A stretch of DNA of 64,000 nucleotides from Neoscytalidium dimidiatum (lineage: Eukaryota > Ascomycota > Dothideomycetes > Botryosphaeriales > Botryosphaeriaceae): the NCBI GenBank assembly GCA_037367355.1, contig CM074695.1:3286001-3350000 (forward strand), read 5' to 3'. A program made the position numbers and the translations under genes. A model generated the notes under the pieces. The model saw only the letters and a list, made by a program, of their open reading frames with translations, was not told the DNA's origin and did not search any database. This document shows positions 1-11,072 of this stretch, piece by piece. How positions within the stretch are numbered: the stretch's first letter is position 1; each line of letters opens with the position of its first letter.

Positions 1-1251
1 AGACGAGGGGAGATGAGGATGGGATGCATCACCGGCTATCAAGTCAGTCTTCCAGATTACTCTTATCGGCTAGCGAGAGTGAACCTTACCTAAAACGATT
101 CTCCCCTTTGGGGAGGTCCATTCTTTCAACGGATCGCGCCAAAGCAACTTCCAGTCGAAGAGTTTGTCTGCCGGGATTTTGCTGAAGATTGCACGAATGG
201 ATTCGTCCCACCCCTCAATGAATTCCAAAAGGTGTGAGAGATCTCCTGAAGCAGTGTAGGACTCCTCCACGTCTTGTTCGTTCTACACAGATAAGCCACC
301 GTCTCGAGAAAATGTAGCAACTCAGTAGAAGTCTGACAAGGCTGCAGTGAAATGCCCGCGTCATGACTTACCCTGTGTGTTAAGAAAGCGCCGATTTCCC
401 CCATCTTCTTGTTCGGCAGTAGGACGACGTGTGCGTCCTTGCCTATCTAACAAGAAATCACGTCCTCGTCGCCTTCAGCGAAGCGGCATGTCTTTGAATC
501 ATCAAGAAGCCTGTCAATATCGAAGAAAGACCGGTAGATGGCGAAACCGCTCGGCAAAGGCTTGTCCTCTTCTTTCAGGATGCTCGCCCGCACTTTACTG
601 TGGATCCCGTCCGTGGCGATGACCCCGGAAGCTTCAACCCGTGTGCCGTCCACGTAGACGCCGGCGACATCTTCCTCTTCAAAGACGTCCGTGATGGTAG
701 TATTGAAGTGAATTTTCACTCCGATGGAGACGGCATATCGGTACATGATGAGATGTAGATGTCCGCGGGGAGATATTAGAGCAGGAAATCTGTTGGAGCA
801 AAAACTCGTATGCATCTGTATTCGTTGTCTGGTCTTCGTTGTATGGAGGAGAGCGAAGGAGCTAAACTACCCAGCGGCGCTAGCGCCGCGCTAAGCGTAC
901 CTGCCATAACAAAATCCATCGCGAGTAAGCTGCTGTCGTTGTTCAACGATCTTGTTTCCGGTCCAGTCATAAACCACCTGCCTGTCCTGGATGGAAGAGA
1001 TGTTTTTCACTTCTTTCAGGGTATCGCCCCAATTGGATAGAGTTCTGGTAATGCTGGACTGGATAAAGAGAATATCTCCTACATGGTAAGTCAGGGAAAA
1101 CAGGTAAACTTTAGCAGACAGACGCTCCTGCAGTGGTGAATTCTTTCTCAGCCTCAAAGACCTCCACATGGAATCCCTTTCGGGTCAGTTCGATGGCTGC
1201 CGTCAGGCCAGCGTAGCCGGCACCGACAATGACGAAATGAGGTGAAGTCAT
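1..1251 (-). pseudogene. FAD-dependent monooxygenase (salicylate hydroxylase-like), 5' part, disabled
   Basis: Flavoprotein aromatic hydroxylase family, which uses NAD(P)H and O2 on small aromatic or polyketide substrates. The start at 1251 gives an N-terminal Rossmann motif (FVIVGAGYAGLTAA). Later come the DG motif (IATDGIHSKVR) and the FAD-ribityl motif (AGDASHPHLP) at the window edge; the C-terminus lies outside. Exons that keep frame are 1251-1128, 1078-901, 789-372, 282-90 and 35 to beyond 1. Two lesions are visible. The first intron would need to start with GAGCGT instead of GTGCGT, because no other donor closes the frame. An in-frame TAG lies at 447-449 between DEDVISC and IGKDAHVV, where the family usually has an aromatic residue. 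Both suggest an inactive gene, although a sequencing error cannot be excluded. It diverges from the cupin gene at 2914. Confidence 0.8.
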
Positions 1252-2913
1252 TGTGAGACACGAACTTAAGCGATAAAGGACGATGCTGCATGGTGAGTAT
1301 ATCTACCGAGTTTGCATTTGTATGCCTTTAGGCCCGAGGGGAACTCGGGGTATGCGCAATGGTCCGAGAGTTGTGCGAATAGATGCGTGAGGGCTTGCAC
1401 GTTTCCCGCGCTACATACGAACAGCATTGTCCATCTCAGTTTTCAATCAGCGACTCGAAGGCTTCCATCGGAGCGATATACAGCAGACAATACCCGGCTA
1501 CCAGCGGTAGAGTATAAGACCAGCTATTCTGTGTAGGTTTAGCTTGCGCGTAGGCGGAACGAGTCCGCGACGGGGCTTCATCGCGCAAAGTGGACCGGTC
1601 AGTCGTGATCTTGCTTAATACAGAATGTTTCCGGGTAGAGTAGGAGTTTCCGATAGCATAAGGCGGGCACGGCTTAACTATGTGGCCGTTGCCTGCCAGG
1701 AAAGCCGAGGGAAAGGCGTCCACCCATTCTTCCTAGACTCAGGCCCATATTCGGTGAATCAAACCTCGCGTGTCCCTTGAGTAAATGATATCTAATACAT
1801 CTTCCGCTAATACCCGGCTGTTTCCTATTGAACGGTCGTCAAATGCGAAGATACCTCTCCTTCAAAGAACGATGCCGGTGTTGCTAAGGTACTTGATAAG
1901 CGAGAGAGATAAGCAACAGGGATATACCGGAGAACGCAACTCCTCAGCACCACCCTTATCGAGTGGCTGGAGATGGCATGAACAGTCAGGCATGCAAAGT
2001 GCAATCGTCCTGTACTCTTGTCACAACGCATTGAATATTTCTGCCGCGTTGTGGCTGTCACGGCCGTGAAGACTCAGAAGGCGCCATTCTTCAACCATGT
2101 TGTTGTGTGCTCTTCAAATTGCGGCCATCCAGAACCGAGCTTGTTTATCGGTCAAAATTTCCCTTTTGATGCAATGCAAGCCTCGCGGCAAATTGCCGCC
2201 GACACAAGCGGAGAGATCATGCTATCTTTTTTTTTTTTAAAAAAAAATCCTCGAACTGCTCCCTGAGTTTTTTTTTCCTTGGGCTTTTATGAGCGAAACG
2301 CAAATGTCTGGCTGCAACGTTTCATCAATTACCTCCGTTCGGGGGGTGTGACAACTAACATCGTAATTAGTCTAGTTGGATAGATCCGCATTTGGTACAA
2401 TCTTGACTCTGACGTGATCAGGAAGTTTCTCGGTATTGAATTCAATGACGAAGGAGTGGGCTCGTAGGTGATGGGGAGGGGAGGGGACCCTCTTATCCCT
2501 TTTGCACAAACTGAAATCCACTACGGAACCTTAATGCTCGTATCGCAATGACTGAACCGGGAATGAGTTGGTCGAGTCACGGCGTCACGAAACCTGTCGA
2601 CGAGTCACAAGGTCGTAGTTCAATCGGTTAAGTCAGAGGGAAGCAAGGTTCGGTTCGGTCCGCAGTACATGCGGATCGGATCCGGTGCTGGGGAAACGCC
2701 CCCGCCCTGCCGTGCAACCTTGCCCCGCATCGTCGTCCTTCGTGAGGAGAGCCGAAGGAGTCGGCTCCGAAACTGTCCCTGACAGTGCCCTTTAATACGC
2801 GAACCTCCCGCTAGCGATCCCATAAATGATTTGACCTCAAGACACTGGCTGTCCTGCTGTAGCATCATCCACCCGCACGTCACAAGTCTCCGTGCACCCT
2901 CCGATCTTTTCCA
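1252..2913. other. intergenic, no gene recognised
   Basis: This is the divergent spacer between the broken monooxygenase and the cupin gene. Open frames here (for example 1436-1723 minus) have no recognisable motif and no supporting splice structure. A T-run followed by an A-run lies near 2226-2247. Confidence 0.6.
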
Positions 2914-3625
2914 ATGGCTTACTTCCCCCCTCCTCGCCGCATCGTGACTGGTCATGACGAAAAGGGCAAGGCCGTCTATCTGAAAGACCACACCATTGAT
3001 CCAGAGCCGTCGAATATGGATGCATCCTTTGCCGTGCTCTGGGAGACGCATGAGTTCCCTGCAAACAACAATGGCTTCAAAGACCCAATTACCGAGAAAA
3101 CTACAAGCCTGTCCAACAAGGACGGTGTTGTTCTCCGCGTCGTTGACATCCCCGCAAACACGGTCACAGTATGTCCGCTTGACAATCTGCTCATGCTGCG
3201 ATGGAACTAACAAGGCCCGCCCCAGCCGTTCCACAGGACTGTTTCTCTGGATTTCGGAATAGTGATGGAAGGCGAAGTTGAATGGTATCCATCTTCAACG
3301 GTTTGTTTACGTCTAGTCTGACGGTCCTCAGCTACCTTGACGACAACGAGACGCTGCGGATGAAGCGCGGAGACGTATGTATCCAGCGCGGCACGATACA
3401 TGGGTGGAAGAACCCCACCGACAAGCCTGCCAGGATCTACTTTGTCCTCATCGGTACGCCCTTCCCCCCTCTGACCCCATCCTGTTCCCCTAAGCATCAA
3501 GGCATTTTTCGTCATGTGCAGATCTAACGGCCCATGTCTCAGCCGCGGAGCCGGTATCAATAAACGGGAAGCCACTGGACAAGACTGGATTCTCGGATGA
3601 GGGCGTCACTACGGGGGGAAACTGA
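2914..3625 (+). CDS. small cupin-fold protein
   Basis: Single-domain cupin_2 protein, predicted 172 aa. The exons 2914-3168, 3226-3284, 3332-3453 and 3543-3625 join in frame with GT/AG introns of 47-89 nt. Cupin motif 1 is seen around PFHRTVSLDFGIVMEGEVE, but the usual G(X)5HXH metal site is reduced to a single His (FHRT). Motif 2 is RGDVCIQRGTIHGWKNP, with a His in the usual ligand position. Such small cupins occur in fungal secondary-metabolism and aromatic-degradation clusters as isomerases, cyclases or accessory proteins; the substrate cannot be told. It lies between a broken FAD monooxygenase and a degenerate locus, so it may be the surviving member of a decaying group. No signal peptide, so probably cytosolic. 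Confidence 0.85.
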
Positions 3626-3879
3626 GGATACAGTAGATCGCGTAGATATCTGGTTGGCGTCATGCAATGTCTTATCCCAAATGTGTTCCGGTTTCTAGAT
3701 CAGGCCGTGAAACACGCTGCTGCGAAGTGGTGTCTAGAAGCCTCCTAAAGTCTATTCCTCCCTAGCAAGGATGTTCTAGCATTCTTGAAACAACCGCGTC
3801 GGGTATCGTATCAATACATTATTACTTCTTACATGCATACCGCTTTCGACGATGGTGCTCACTCACACTTCCACAACCA

Positions 3880-4510
3880 TTCATGATGCACCCTCCAGAA
3901 CCCGCTTCTTGCTTCAAACCCCAGAATCGTCGTGACTGGTCGGCAAGAAGACAACGAATCTAAGCCGATGACGGGCGACTTCCTGGAACAATCGCTTCAC
4001 ACATACAAGGATGTTACGGAATCCGCTCTCAGGGAGTTTCAGCTGTCCGAGCTGATGGCGAATCGCGTTATTGGTAAGCAGAGTCCACACTTCCCGGTTC
4101 TGTGCCGATCAATGATGTTGCTGACACCGTGAAGCCTGCACGAGGATCTTAAAGGGCTGCCAGTGGAACTACGACGCGGTCACGACGGGCCTGGGGGAGG
4201 GAAAGTACAGGCCGGATGTCATCAAGCATAACGGCTGCTATATGCCCGGTGACAGGGGACCTCAGTATCGGGTCACTAACGAGGTAATTTCCATACAATC
4301 TTAGGGAGGGATCCTGGTCGAGAAACAGGGACAAGATTACTGTCAGTCCCAGGGGATTACGTAAACACTGTGGTAGAGGCCGTCCATTTCTCAGTGAACT
4401 CTTCCGCAGGATTTTTCGTCCGCTTCCAAAGATGGTTACAACCGCAAGCTGGGATGAGCTGCACTTACCATGACTCCCGCAGGCCCCAAACGGCGCTGAA
4501 ATAAAGAACG
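3880..4510 (+). pseudogene. degenerate locus of unrecognised protein
   Basis: Several stretches read like real protein but do not join into one frame. They are IVVTGRQEDNESKPM and ALREFQLSELMANRVI up to a GTAAGC donor near 4074; CQWNYDAVTTGLGEGKYRPD and MPGDRGPQYRVTNE (about 4150-4282) after an acceptor; and DYVNTVVEAVHFSVNSSAGF (about 4356-4415) in another frame. No ATG-started first exon is visible: a stop precedes the first stretch at 3884. After 4282 every frame meets a stop before the next protein-like stretch. The family was not recognised. It is convergent with nothing and sits just downstream of the cupin gene. Confidence 0.35.
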
Positions 4511-5456
4511 CATCGGCTCAAGATGGGGGAGCCTGAGCATAGACAGAGAGGTAGATAGAGAACAAGCTGCAAACAGTAAAAGAAACGGGTTGTGCATTCG
4601 TTCATCTCTCACGGGGCGTACGGCAGAAGGGCGTATCCAGGGCAGTGGTAGCGAGGAAGATGCTTGAACTTAAAATGTATGCTTAAGGGAATGATCTCTT
4701 GGCTTTGTTTAATATGAGCGGTTGGTCAACTCGCAGATTCCAAAAGCGCGCTGAGGGCTGATGAATCGCGCACGAAACCAGTAAGGGATCGACACGAAGC
4801 TGGATTGCAGATGCAAGCTGGATGGGAGTAATGCGCAAGTGATGCGAGGTCGGGAAGAAGCTGCCGAAGAATGCGGCAGGAGGGAGGCGACGGCTCGACC
4901 CCGCGCACAAAGACAGGTCGGAAAACAGCGAGGAGGCGGATTTGAGGCGAATGCGGATGGAAAAGGCAGCTCGGATGCTGGTGGTTGCGGGCAGTGGGGG
5001 AAGGTGCATCCAGAGGCCGCTCCGCCCGTCGGCTCTTCCACGGTAGCTGCCGCATTTCTTCGACCACACCAATGGGAGATCCAATATCCACGGGCAGGCG
5101 AACGTCATCGAAACAACAAGACGGGGGAGCAGGGATCGGTAATCAAGCAGCTCGGAAGTGAGCCCCTTCCGCGAAGAAGGCGGAACGGGCACCAAAAGCG
5201 GAGGGAAGGGCAGCGTTCGCGTCCCTGAAATTTCGCGCATGGCTGCCCTCTGCAGCCAGCATGAGCGGGGCCAGCCAGACTGTGTAGGGCAGTGGGCGGG
5301 CAACCAACCAAGCTGGGTTGCGGAGTGGGTGCTTGTTTCGGTCTCCGCGATCGGCTCTGAGCATTCCTGTCGTGGACACGATTCAGGCTTGGCCGGCAAT
5401 GAGGCTCACGGGCGCAAAGCTTGGCTCGGCTCGAAAAGGCGGGTGTGGATGTGGAT

Positions 5457-5457
<1 letters not shown>

Positions 5458-5488
<31 letters not shown>
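5458..5488. repeat. hexanucleotide microsatellite (CTGAGC)n
   Basis: About five perfect copies of CTGAGC in the spacer upstream of the carboxylesterase. Confidence 0.95.
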
Positions 5489-6389
5489 GGCGGCTTTGCG
5501 GACGGACGGGTGGTCGAACAGGCGTCAGCTCGACATCAAGCCACAACATGCGAGGATTTGGTGAGAGAAATACGGACTCAGCGGCATCGATTGACGCATT
5601 GGACCGGCTCACGAGCGAGTGCGGCTTCCGGTCGGTGAAGAGGGCGTATGGGGGAAAGAGGGTGGACTGACGGGCACGCTGGGTGGCACCCCACGGGGCT
5701 CAGGTCTGTCCCGGCTTGGGCGGCGGCGGGTCGTGCTGCCTTGCTCGCAAAAGGCGGGCTTTGCGGGCCAAGCGCCGGCCAAGCACCGGCTACCGGCGAT
5801 TTGCCGCGCGATGGACAAGTCGACAGGGAAAAGGACGCTCGTCATCGCGCGCCTGCGGCGAAGAGACCATGGCTGCTGCCGGCAGTTGCGCTGTAGCCTT
5901 TCGTTGGCTGCTGACAAGCCGCGGGTTCGGGTTTTCGTCCATCTGCGGTGCAGCTGCAGAGGATCTCTCAGCACTCCGCCCACCTGCGCCTGCACCCGCA
6001 CCTGCACCCAGGGCCCCCGGCGGCTGCATTTTGCGGGGAGCGTCTCGCTAAACCCGCCCGTCCCCAGGCCCAGCACAGCACCCCCAGCGCCCCAACGCCC
6101 CGGCCGTGTACCCGCTCGGTGCAGCTCTCGCCGGCTGTTTTCCCTCTCTCTCTCCAGTGCCACCTCCACCCTTCCGCCACCCCAATCTAGCCTTTGTTCC
6201 GCCCGTGCACCGGTCACCATGCCTGTGGGACCCCGGCTTTCGTCTCGTCATCACGCCGAGCCCATCCCTCCCTAATGACTCGTCCAAGCACCCGCCCGTC
6301 CTCAGGGCACCACTTCGGCTCTTCGCAACATGCGCTCCGGCACTTCCCTTGGACGCCGGTGATCATTGCCATGTAGCTGCTGCTGCTGC

Positions 6390-6396
6390 TATAAAG
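6390..6396 (+). promoter_or_regulatory. TATA-like box of the carboxylesterase
   Basis: TATAAAG lies 87 nt before the ATG at 6483, a normal distance for a fungal core promoter with a short leader. Confidence 0.5.
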
Positions 6397-6482
6397 CCGC
6401 CGATTCTCCAACGATGCCATGAACGAGGCCACAGGTGCTCTTCTAGCCTTCGCTGTCCCTGTCCCTCACCACCGCCGCCAAA

Positions 6483-8388
6483 ATGCGCTACCGCTACGGC
6501 GCTCTGCTGCTCGCTGCCTCTGAGGCCGCTCTGGCCGCTCCTGCGTTGCCGCGGTCCGCTGCCCCCACTGCTACCGTCAAGAATGGTACCCTTCAGGGCG
6601 TCCACTCTTCCGAGTACAACCAGGACTTTTTCCTGGGCGTCCCCTTCGCCCAGCCTCCCGTTGGCGATTTGAGGTTCCGCGTCCCTCAGCCTATCAACAC
6701 CTCTTACGACGGCCTCCGCTCTGCCACTGACTACGCTGCCTCCTGCATTGGCTACGGCGTGCGTTTGACTCCATTCACTTCTAAAGTAGATCAGATCCCT
6801 GACTCTTATTCCAGTCTGACCAATTTGGCTACGAAATCTCAGAGGATTGCTTGTACCTGAACGTTGTCAGGCCTTCTGGTTTCGAGAACCAGTCCCTGCC
6901 CGTGGCCTTCTGGATCCACGGTGGTGGCTACACTCAGGTTCGTCTTTTCAATCCTTGGAAAACCCCTACGCCATCTAACTCTCATCCAGGGCGGCGGCGG
7001 TGACCACCGCTATAACCTGTCCTTCATTGTGCAAAATGGTGTTGAGATTGGCAAGCCTTTCATTGGTGTCTCTATCAACTACCGCCTCAGTGCTTGGGGC
7101 TTTTTGAACGGTGACGCAGTTCAGGAGTCAGGCAACACCAACATCGGCCTGCGTGACCAGCGCCTGGCGCTTCACTGGGTCAATGAGAACATCGCTGCCT
7201 TTGGCGGTAAGTTTTCCCACAACTAGTTCCACGAATCTCGCTGATAAGCGTTCAGGTGACCCCAAGAAGGTTACCATCTTCGGCGAGTCTGCTGGTGGCT
7301 CTTCTGTTGGCTTCCAGCTCACCGCCTACAATGGCCGTGATGACGGCATCTTCCGTGGTGCCATCATGGAATCTGGCAGTCCTGTCTACTACTCCAGCCT
7401 CAATGACAGCGCTGGCTTCCAAGACAGGTACAACTCCGTGCTCTCGCAGACCGGCTGTTCCAACGCCACCGACACTCTGGCCTGTCTGCGCACCGTGTCC
7501 TACGAGGATCTGAACGCTGTCATTAACACGACTGCGCTCACGAGCTGGGGTCCTGCCATCGACTATGACTTCATCGCGGGCAAGACTTCCGAGCAGCTCA
7601 TCAAGGGCGACTTCGTGAAGGTGCCCATCATCATCGGTGCAAACTCTGATGAGGGCCAGAGCTTTGGACCCCGGGGTATCAACACCACGGAGGACTTTGT
7701 CAAGACTCTCCTGTGTACGTCATCCCGTCCGTCGGCTAATGCCAACAATGACCCGGACTCATGCGTCCCCACAGCTTCCGGAGTTCCCTCCAACTTCAGT
7801 TCCACCATCCTCCAGGCCTACCCGGACATTCCGTCCGAGGGCATCCCTGGCTCCCCGCCTCTGGGCTTCCTGCCGCCGGACTTCCGGTACGGCCCGCCCC
7901 AGGGCGCCCAGTACCGCCGCAGCGCCGCCTACTTCGGCGACCAGTACTTCGTCGGCAACCGCCGCCTGACGTGCGAGCGGTGGGCGGAGCACGGCGTGCC
8001 CGCCTACTGCTTCCGCTTCAACGCCATCCCCAACGGCGCCACCGCCGCCGCCCACTTCCAGGAGGTCGCCTTCGTCTTCTACAACCTGCTCGGCACCGGC
8101 TACAACGAGCCCATCTCCAGCAAACCCTTCGAGAACCGCGGCCAGAACTACGCCGACCTCGCCAAGCTCATGTCCAGCAGCTGGGCCAGCTTCTTCGTCG
8201 ACCTCGACCCCAACGGCTACAACCTCCAGGGCAACGCCACCGTCGAGCACTGGGAGCTGTACGACGTCGCCGATCCGAAGGACATCGTGTTCCACGCTAA
8301 TGTCACGAGCTACATCGAACCCGACACTTACAGGGCTGAGGGTATGAAGCTCTTCAGGGACTACGCTTCGTCCGTTTACCACAGGTAG
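6483..8388 (+). CDS. secreted type-B carboxylesterase/lipase
   Basis: Alpha/beta-hydrolase of the cholinesterase/type-B esterase family (Carboxylesterase, PF00135), predicted 562 aa. It hydrolyses carboxylic or lipid esters outside the cell. Exons are 6483-6758, 6815-6937, 6990-7206, 7256-7714 and 7775-8388. An N-terminal signal peptide covers about residues 1-19 (LLLAASEAALAA). The EDCLYLNV signature is followed by the oxyanion loop (WIHGGGYTQGG). The triad is visible: Ser in FGESAGGS (about residue 217), Glu in NSDEGQS (about 336) and His in AAHFQEVAFVF (about 452). Several NXT/S glycosylation sites are present. The last intron (7715-7774) is exactly 60 nt with no stop, so its retention would only add 20 residues. 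The splice call is based on GTACGT and CCACAG and on the family's alignment. Confidence 0.9.
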
Positions 8389-10315
8389 ATGGGGAGGAGG
8401 TTGGTTCTAAGAGAAAAGAAAAAAAATTAATGTAGATAATGGGGGATGATTCCTCTCATACAATGTAACCTCCGTCTTTTGATTCCGAAACACTAACCGT
8501 GCTGAAAATTATAGGAAGTACTTCAATCTTAAGCTACTATAAACTCACGTGAACTTACGTCTAGTCAAGTTGGGAGAAAAAAAAAAGAGCTGTTTATTAT
8601 AAAACATAAGTCTTAAACTTATATTTCATTAGAATCGATTTTCCTTATTCGATTCTACTTAATCTAAAGCACCCCGCACTGGTACCCACCTAGGGATTTC
8701 TCGCGCAGTAAATGAATCTACCGTGCTAAGAGCGATTCGCACATATATATATATCTTAGGATTGTGCGTTGCAGATTACGCTGACATCTATTAATGCGCT
8801 ATATCCGTTATTTTCTGCTCAAATGTAGCACTCAGCTGTTCGCATAGGCAGGCTGTTCATAGTCAACCTCGGGGACATCTCAATTAGAAGGGCTATAGCC
8901 GTGTTGATTCTGTTCAAGTGCGCAAGTAAGCGTAGAACATTATATTTTTTCCACCCCAGCAATATTTAAGGACAAATAGCGGAGTAAGGGCTATCTTTCG
9001 AGCGCCGTTCGCATCGATGAGAGAAGGTAATTCAACAAACGTGCCCAGCACCTCAGAGCGTATGTCTTGGACGCACCGGACATTAACCGGGCCTATTGCA
9101 GACCTACTACACATCAAGTTGCCGCAAACGTGAGGCCATCTACCTGGGAGGATATCTTGTTTTCTGGCGAGTAGAGATACTGACTGCCAATTATGATCAT
9201 GGAATTCTTCTTAGGGCTGCTCTACGAATTAGCACTGCCCGTTAAATATTTGCAGGCTCTCGTTCACTATCTTGCACACGGAACTCTGTACGCACTGTAC
9301 GCGCAATCACTTCCGGATCCTTATTTGCGATATCTCGTTTGGACGTCCTCTACTATGGTTGCAGGCAAAGGTATCGTTAGTGTCTCCACGACGACGAGGG
9401 TGGAAAAAACATCGTACAAAGCCAAATTAGCTAACGCAATATCGTGGAATCGCTGCGCACAGGGATTGTCAAACCATGGTGTGGAAATCATTTATTTACC
9501 ACTATCTTACACTTGTTACACCGTCGCTTTAGATACAAGCGAGTTTGCTTATTTATTAGCCTTTACTAAACGTATATAATTACCCTGGTTCAATGTTCTA
9601 TACAATTATGCTAATTGATTTATTACACTTATCAACATTACTGCTCAATGCGTCCTCCTACCACTTTTGTTTAATAGGGACACATGACGAGATCATACAT
9701 AATGATAATTACACCGGTAACTACAGTATGCGCTCATTGACCTGAGTGGGTCTAGTCTTCTTGGCTCGCCTCTCGACTGACTTCTCTGCTTGTCACGACT
9801 GCGGTTTTACTTACCTGCATCGACATGCACATTGACGTCGGCTGCCGGAACTGACGAACCTCCTCTCTCGAAACCCGGCAGATCGTGCGAGGTCGACGAA
9901 AGAGTCCGTTGCTGCGCGCCCGGATGCGGAGTCGACGATGTTTGGTCTATCACCCTGGTAGAACCGCATCTTACGGCCAGGGAGAGGCTGCAGCCGCCAA
10001 ATGCACGGCAGCTACTCGCTCCGCAAGCCAGTCAGGGCCCTTCCTTGCTCGATGAACTTTCTTGGAGGCACCTGCACGTCGTGTCATGCGTCAGGTCCAC
10101 ACGGCCTCCAATGCCTGCTGCTTCGTCTTGGTGTACCGGCGTGCTCGGGATCCTGCTTTCTGGTTTCCGTCTCAGCGGAACTTAGCAAAGTAGGAATTTG
10201 AGGACCAACAAGTTCCCATAATCCTGCTCTGAGAGGCCCTATAAAACGTGCCGTGAGTGCTCACCTGGTGAGAAACCAACCACCCTTCCTTCATCGGTTC
10301 CCTCTATCGCAGCCA
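8389..10315. other. AT-rich, gene-poor island
   Basis: Base composition drops sharply after the esterase stop: from about 8400 to 9780 the DNA is AT-rich with many TA steps, as in RIP-mutated repeats. Short protein-like stretches survive, for example VLGTFVELPSLIDANGARKI on the minus strand near 9000-9060 and the plus frame 9193-9579, but no family is recognised and no gene model can be closed. A CCTATAAAAC box near 10238 precedes the P450 relic. Confidence 0.55.
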
Positions 10316-11072
10316 TGGAAAACCTTGATAGCCAAAATGCCGCCGACCTGGGGAGAGGCCAAATTCTCAAGCTTTCGGGGACTCTCAAACCTGAGAATTT
10401 ACCGCTGCTACTTGGTGGTGTCGCGTCCCTAGTTTGATTGGCTGCCTGTTGCCCTTCTTAAATACTGTCAACTGTTGGCAAAGTGACTAATTGGTTATCG
10501 TGAAGCTGATACATAATGTAGACTTCCACCCGTTAAGCAAGTATAAGTTTATTTAAAGGTACTAATCATCAAGTCTCGGTTCGCTGATGAAGCGGGTGGA
10601 GACCCTGGGCCGTGTGGACCGGCGGCTCAAGAAGGGTGTCAGCGGAGATAAGCCGGACATCTGGAGCCTGGTGTTGGACAAAGGAAAGGGCCAGATCGGA
10701 CTCGGTGAGATGCACGCCAACTCGTCGCTTTTCATGATCGCTGGCTCGGAAACGACGGCGAACCTGCTCAGCGGACTCACGTTCTACCTGCTCAAGAACC
10801 CGGAGAAAATGCAGACGGTGGTGGACGAAGTCCGGGCGGTGGTTTCGGAGGATGGGCTGGCGCTGGAACTGTTGCCCCGGCTGCCATATCTGAATGCATG
10901 CTTCGAGGAAGGGCTGAGGATTGTATCCATCGGTGCCGGTCGGTCTTGCGCGCGAGGTGCCGTAGGGCGGCAATATCATCTGTGGCGAGTGGGTTCGGAT
11001 GCGGTGGCGCCTAGAGGAGTTCCCCTCACCAACCCCGTCGGACGTAGTTGGAGAGAATGGCAGAGTATCTGA
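10316..11072 (+). pseudogene. cytochrome P450 relic (CYP65-like)
   Basis: Haem-thiolate monooxygenase remnant. A short N-terminal reading (ATG 10316; hydrophobic LPLLLGGVASLV, possibly the membrane anchor) ends in a stop at about 10436. The middle of the protein is missing. From about 10580 the frame encodes the second half: I-helix FMIAGSETTANLL, then FYLLKNPEKM and the K-helix ExxR (CFEEGLR) near 10900. After that the frame shifts by one. The alternative frame reads PSVPVGLAREVP, hits TAG at 10963-10965 and continues GGNIICGEWV. No haem-binding FxxGxxxC motif is found downstream. Deletion, frameshift, stop and loss of the haem loop make this a clear pseudogene. The pattern resembles isotrichodermin C-15 hydroxylase-type P450s; substrate unknown. 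Confidence 0.85.

Larger units (their letters stand above)
4511..6482. other. intergenic, GC-rich upstream region of the carboxylesterase
   Basis: GC-rich spacer with many overlapping open frames on both strands. They are low-complexity Pro/Arg/Ala translations and not credible genes. It holds a hexanucleotide repeat at 5458-5488 and a TATA-like box at 6390. Confidence 0.6.

Noticed and set aside
5609..6290. Several overlapping open frames up to 218 codons
   Set aside because: Low-complexity Pro/Arg/Ser translations in GC-rich promoter DNA, without splice logic or motifs.
7759..8388. Long frames on both strands within the esterase 3' half
   Set aside because: Compositional shadows of the GC-rich fifth exon, with no motifs of their own.
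9193..9579. 128-codon plus frame in the AT-rich island
   Set aside because: Could be a relic, but there is no motif, no neighbouring exon and no promoter signal, so it is not called as a gene.
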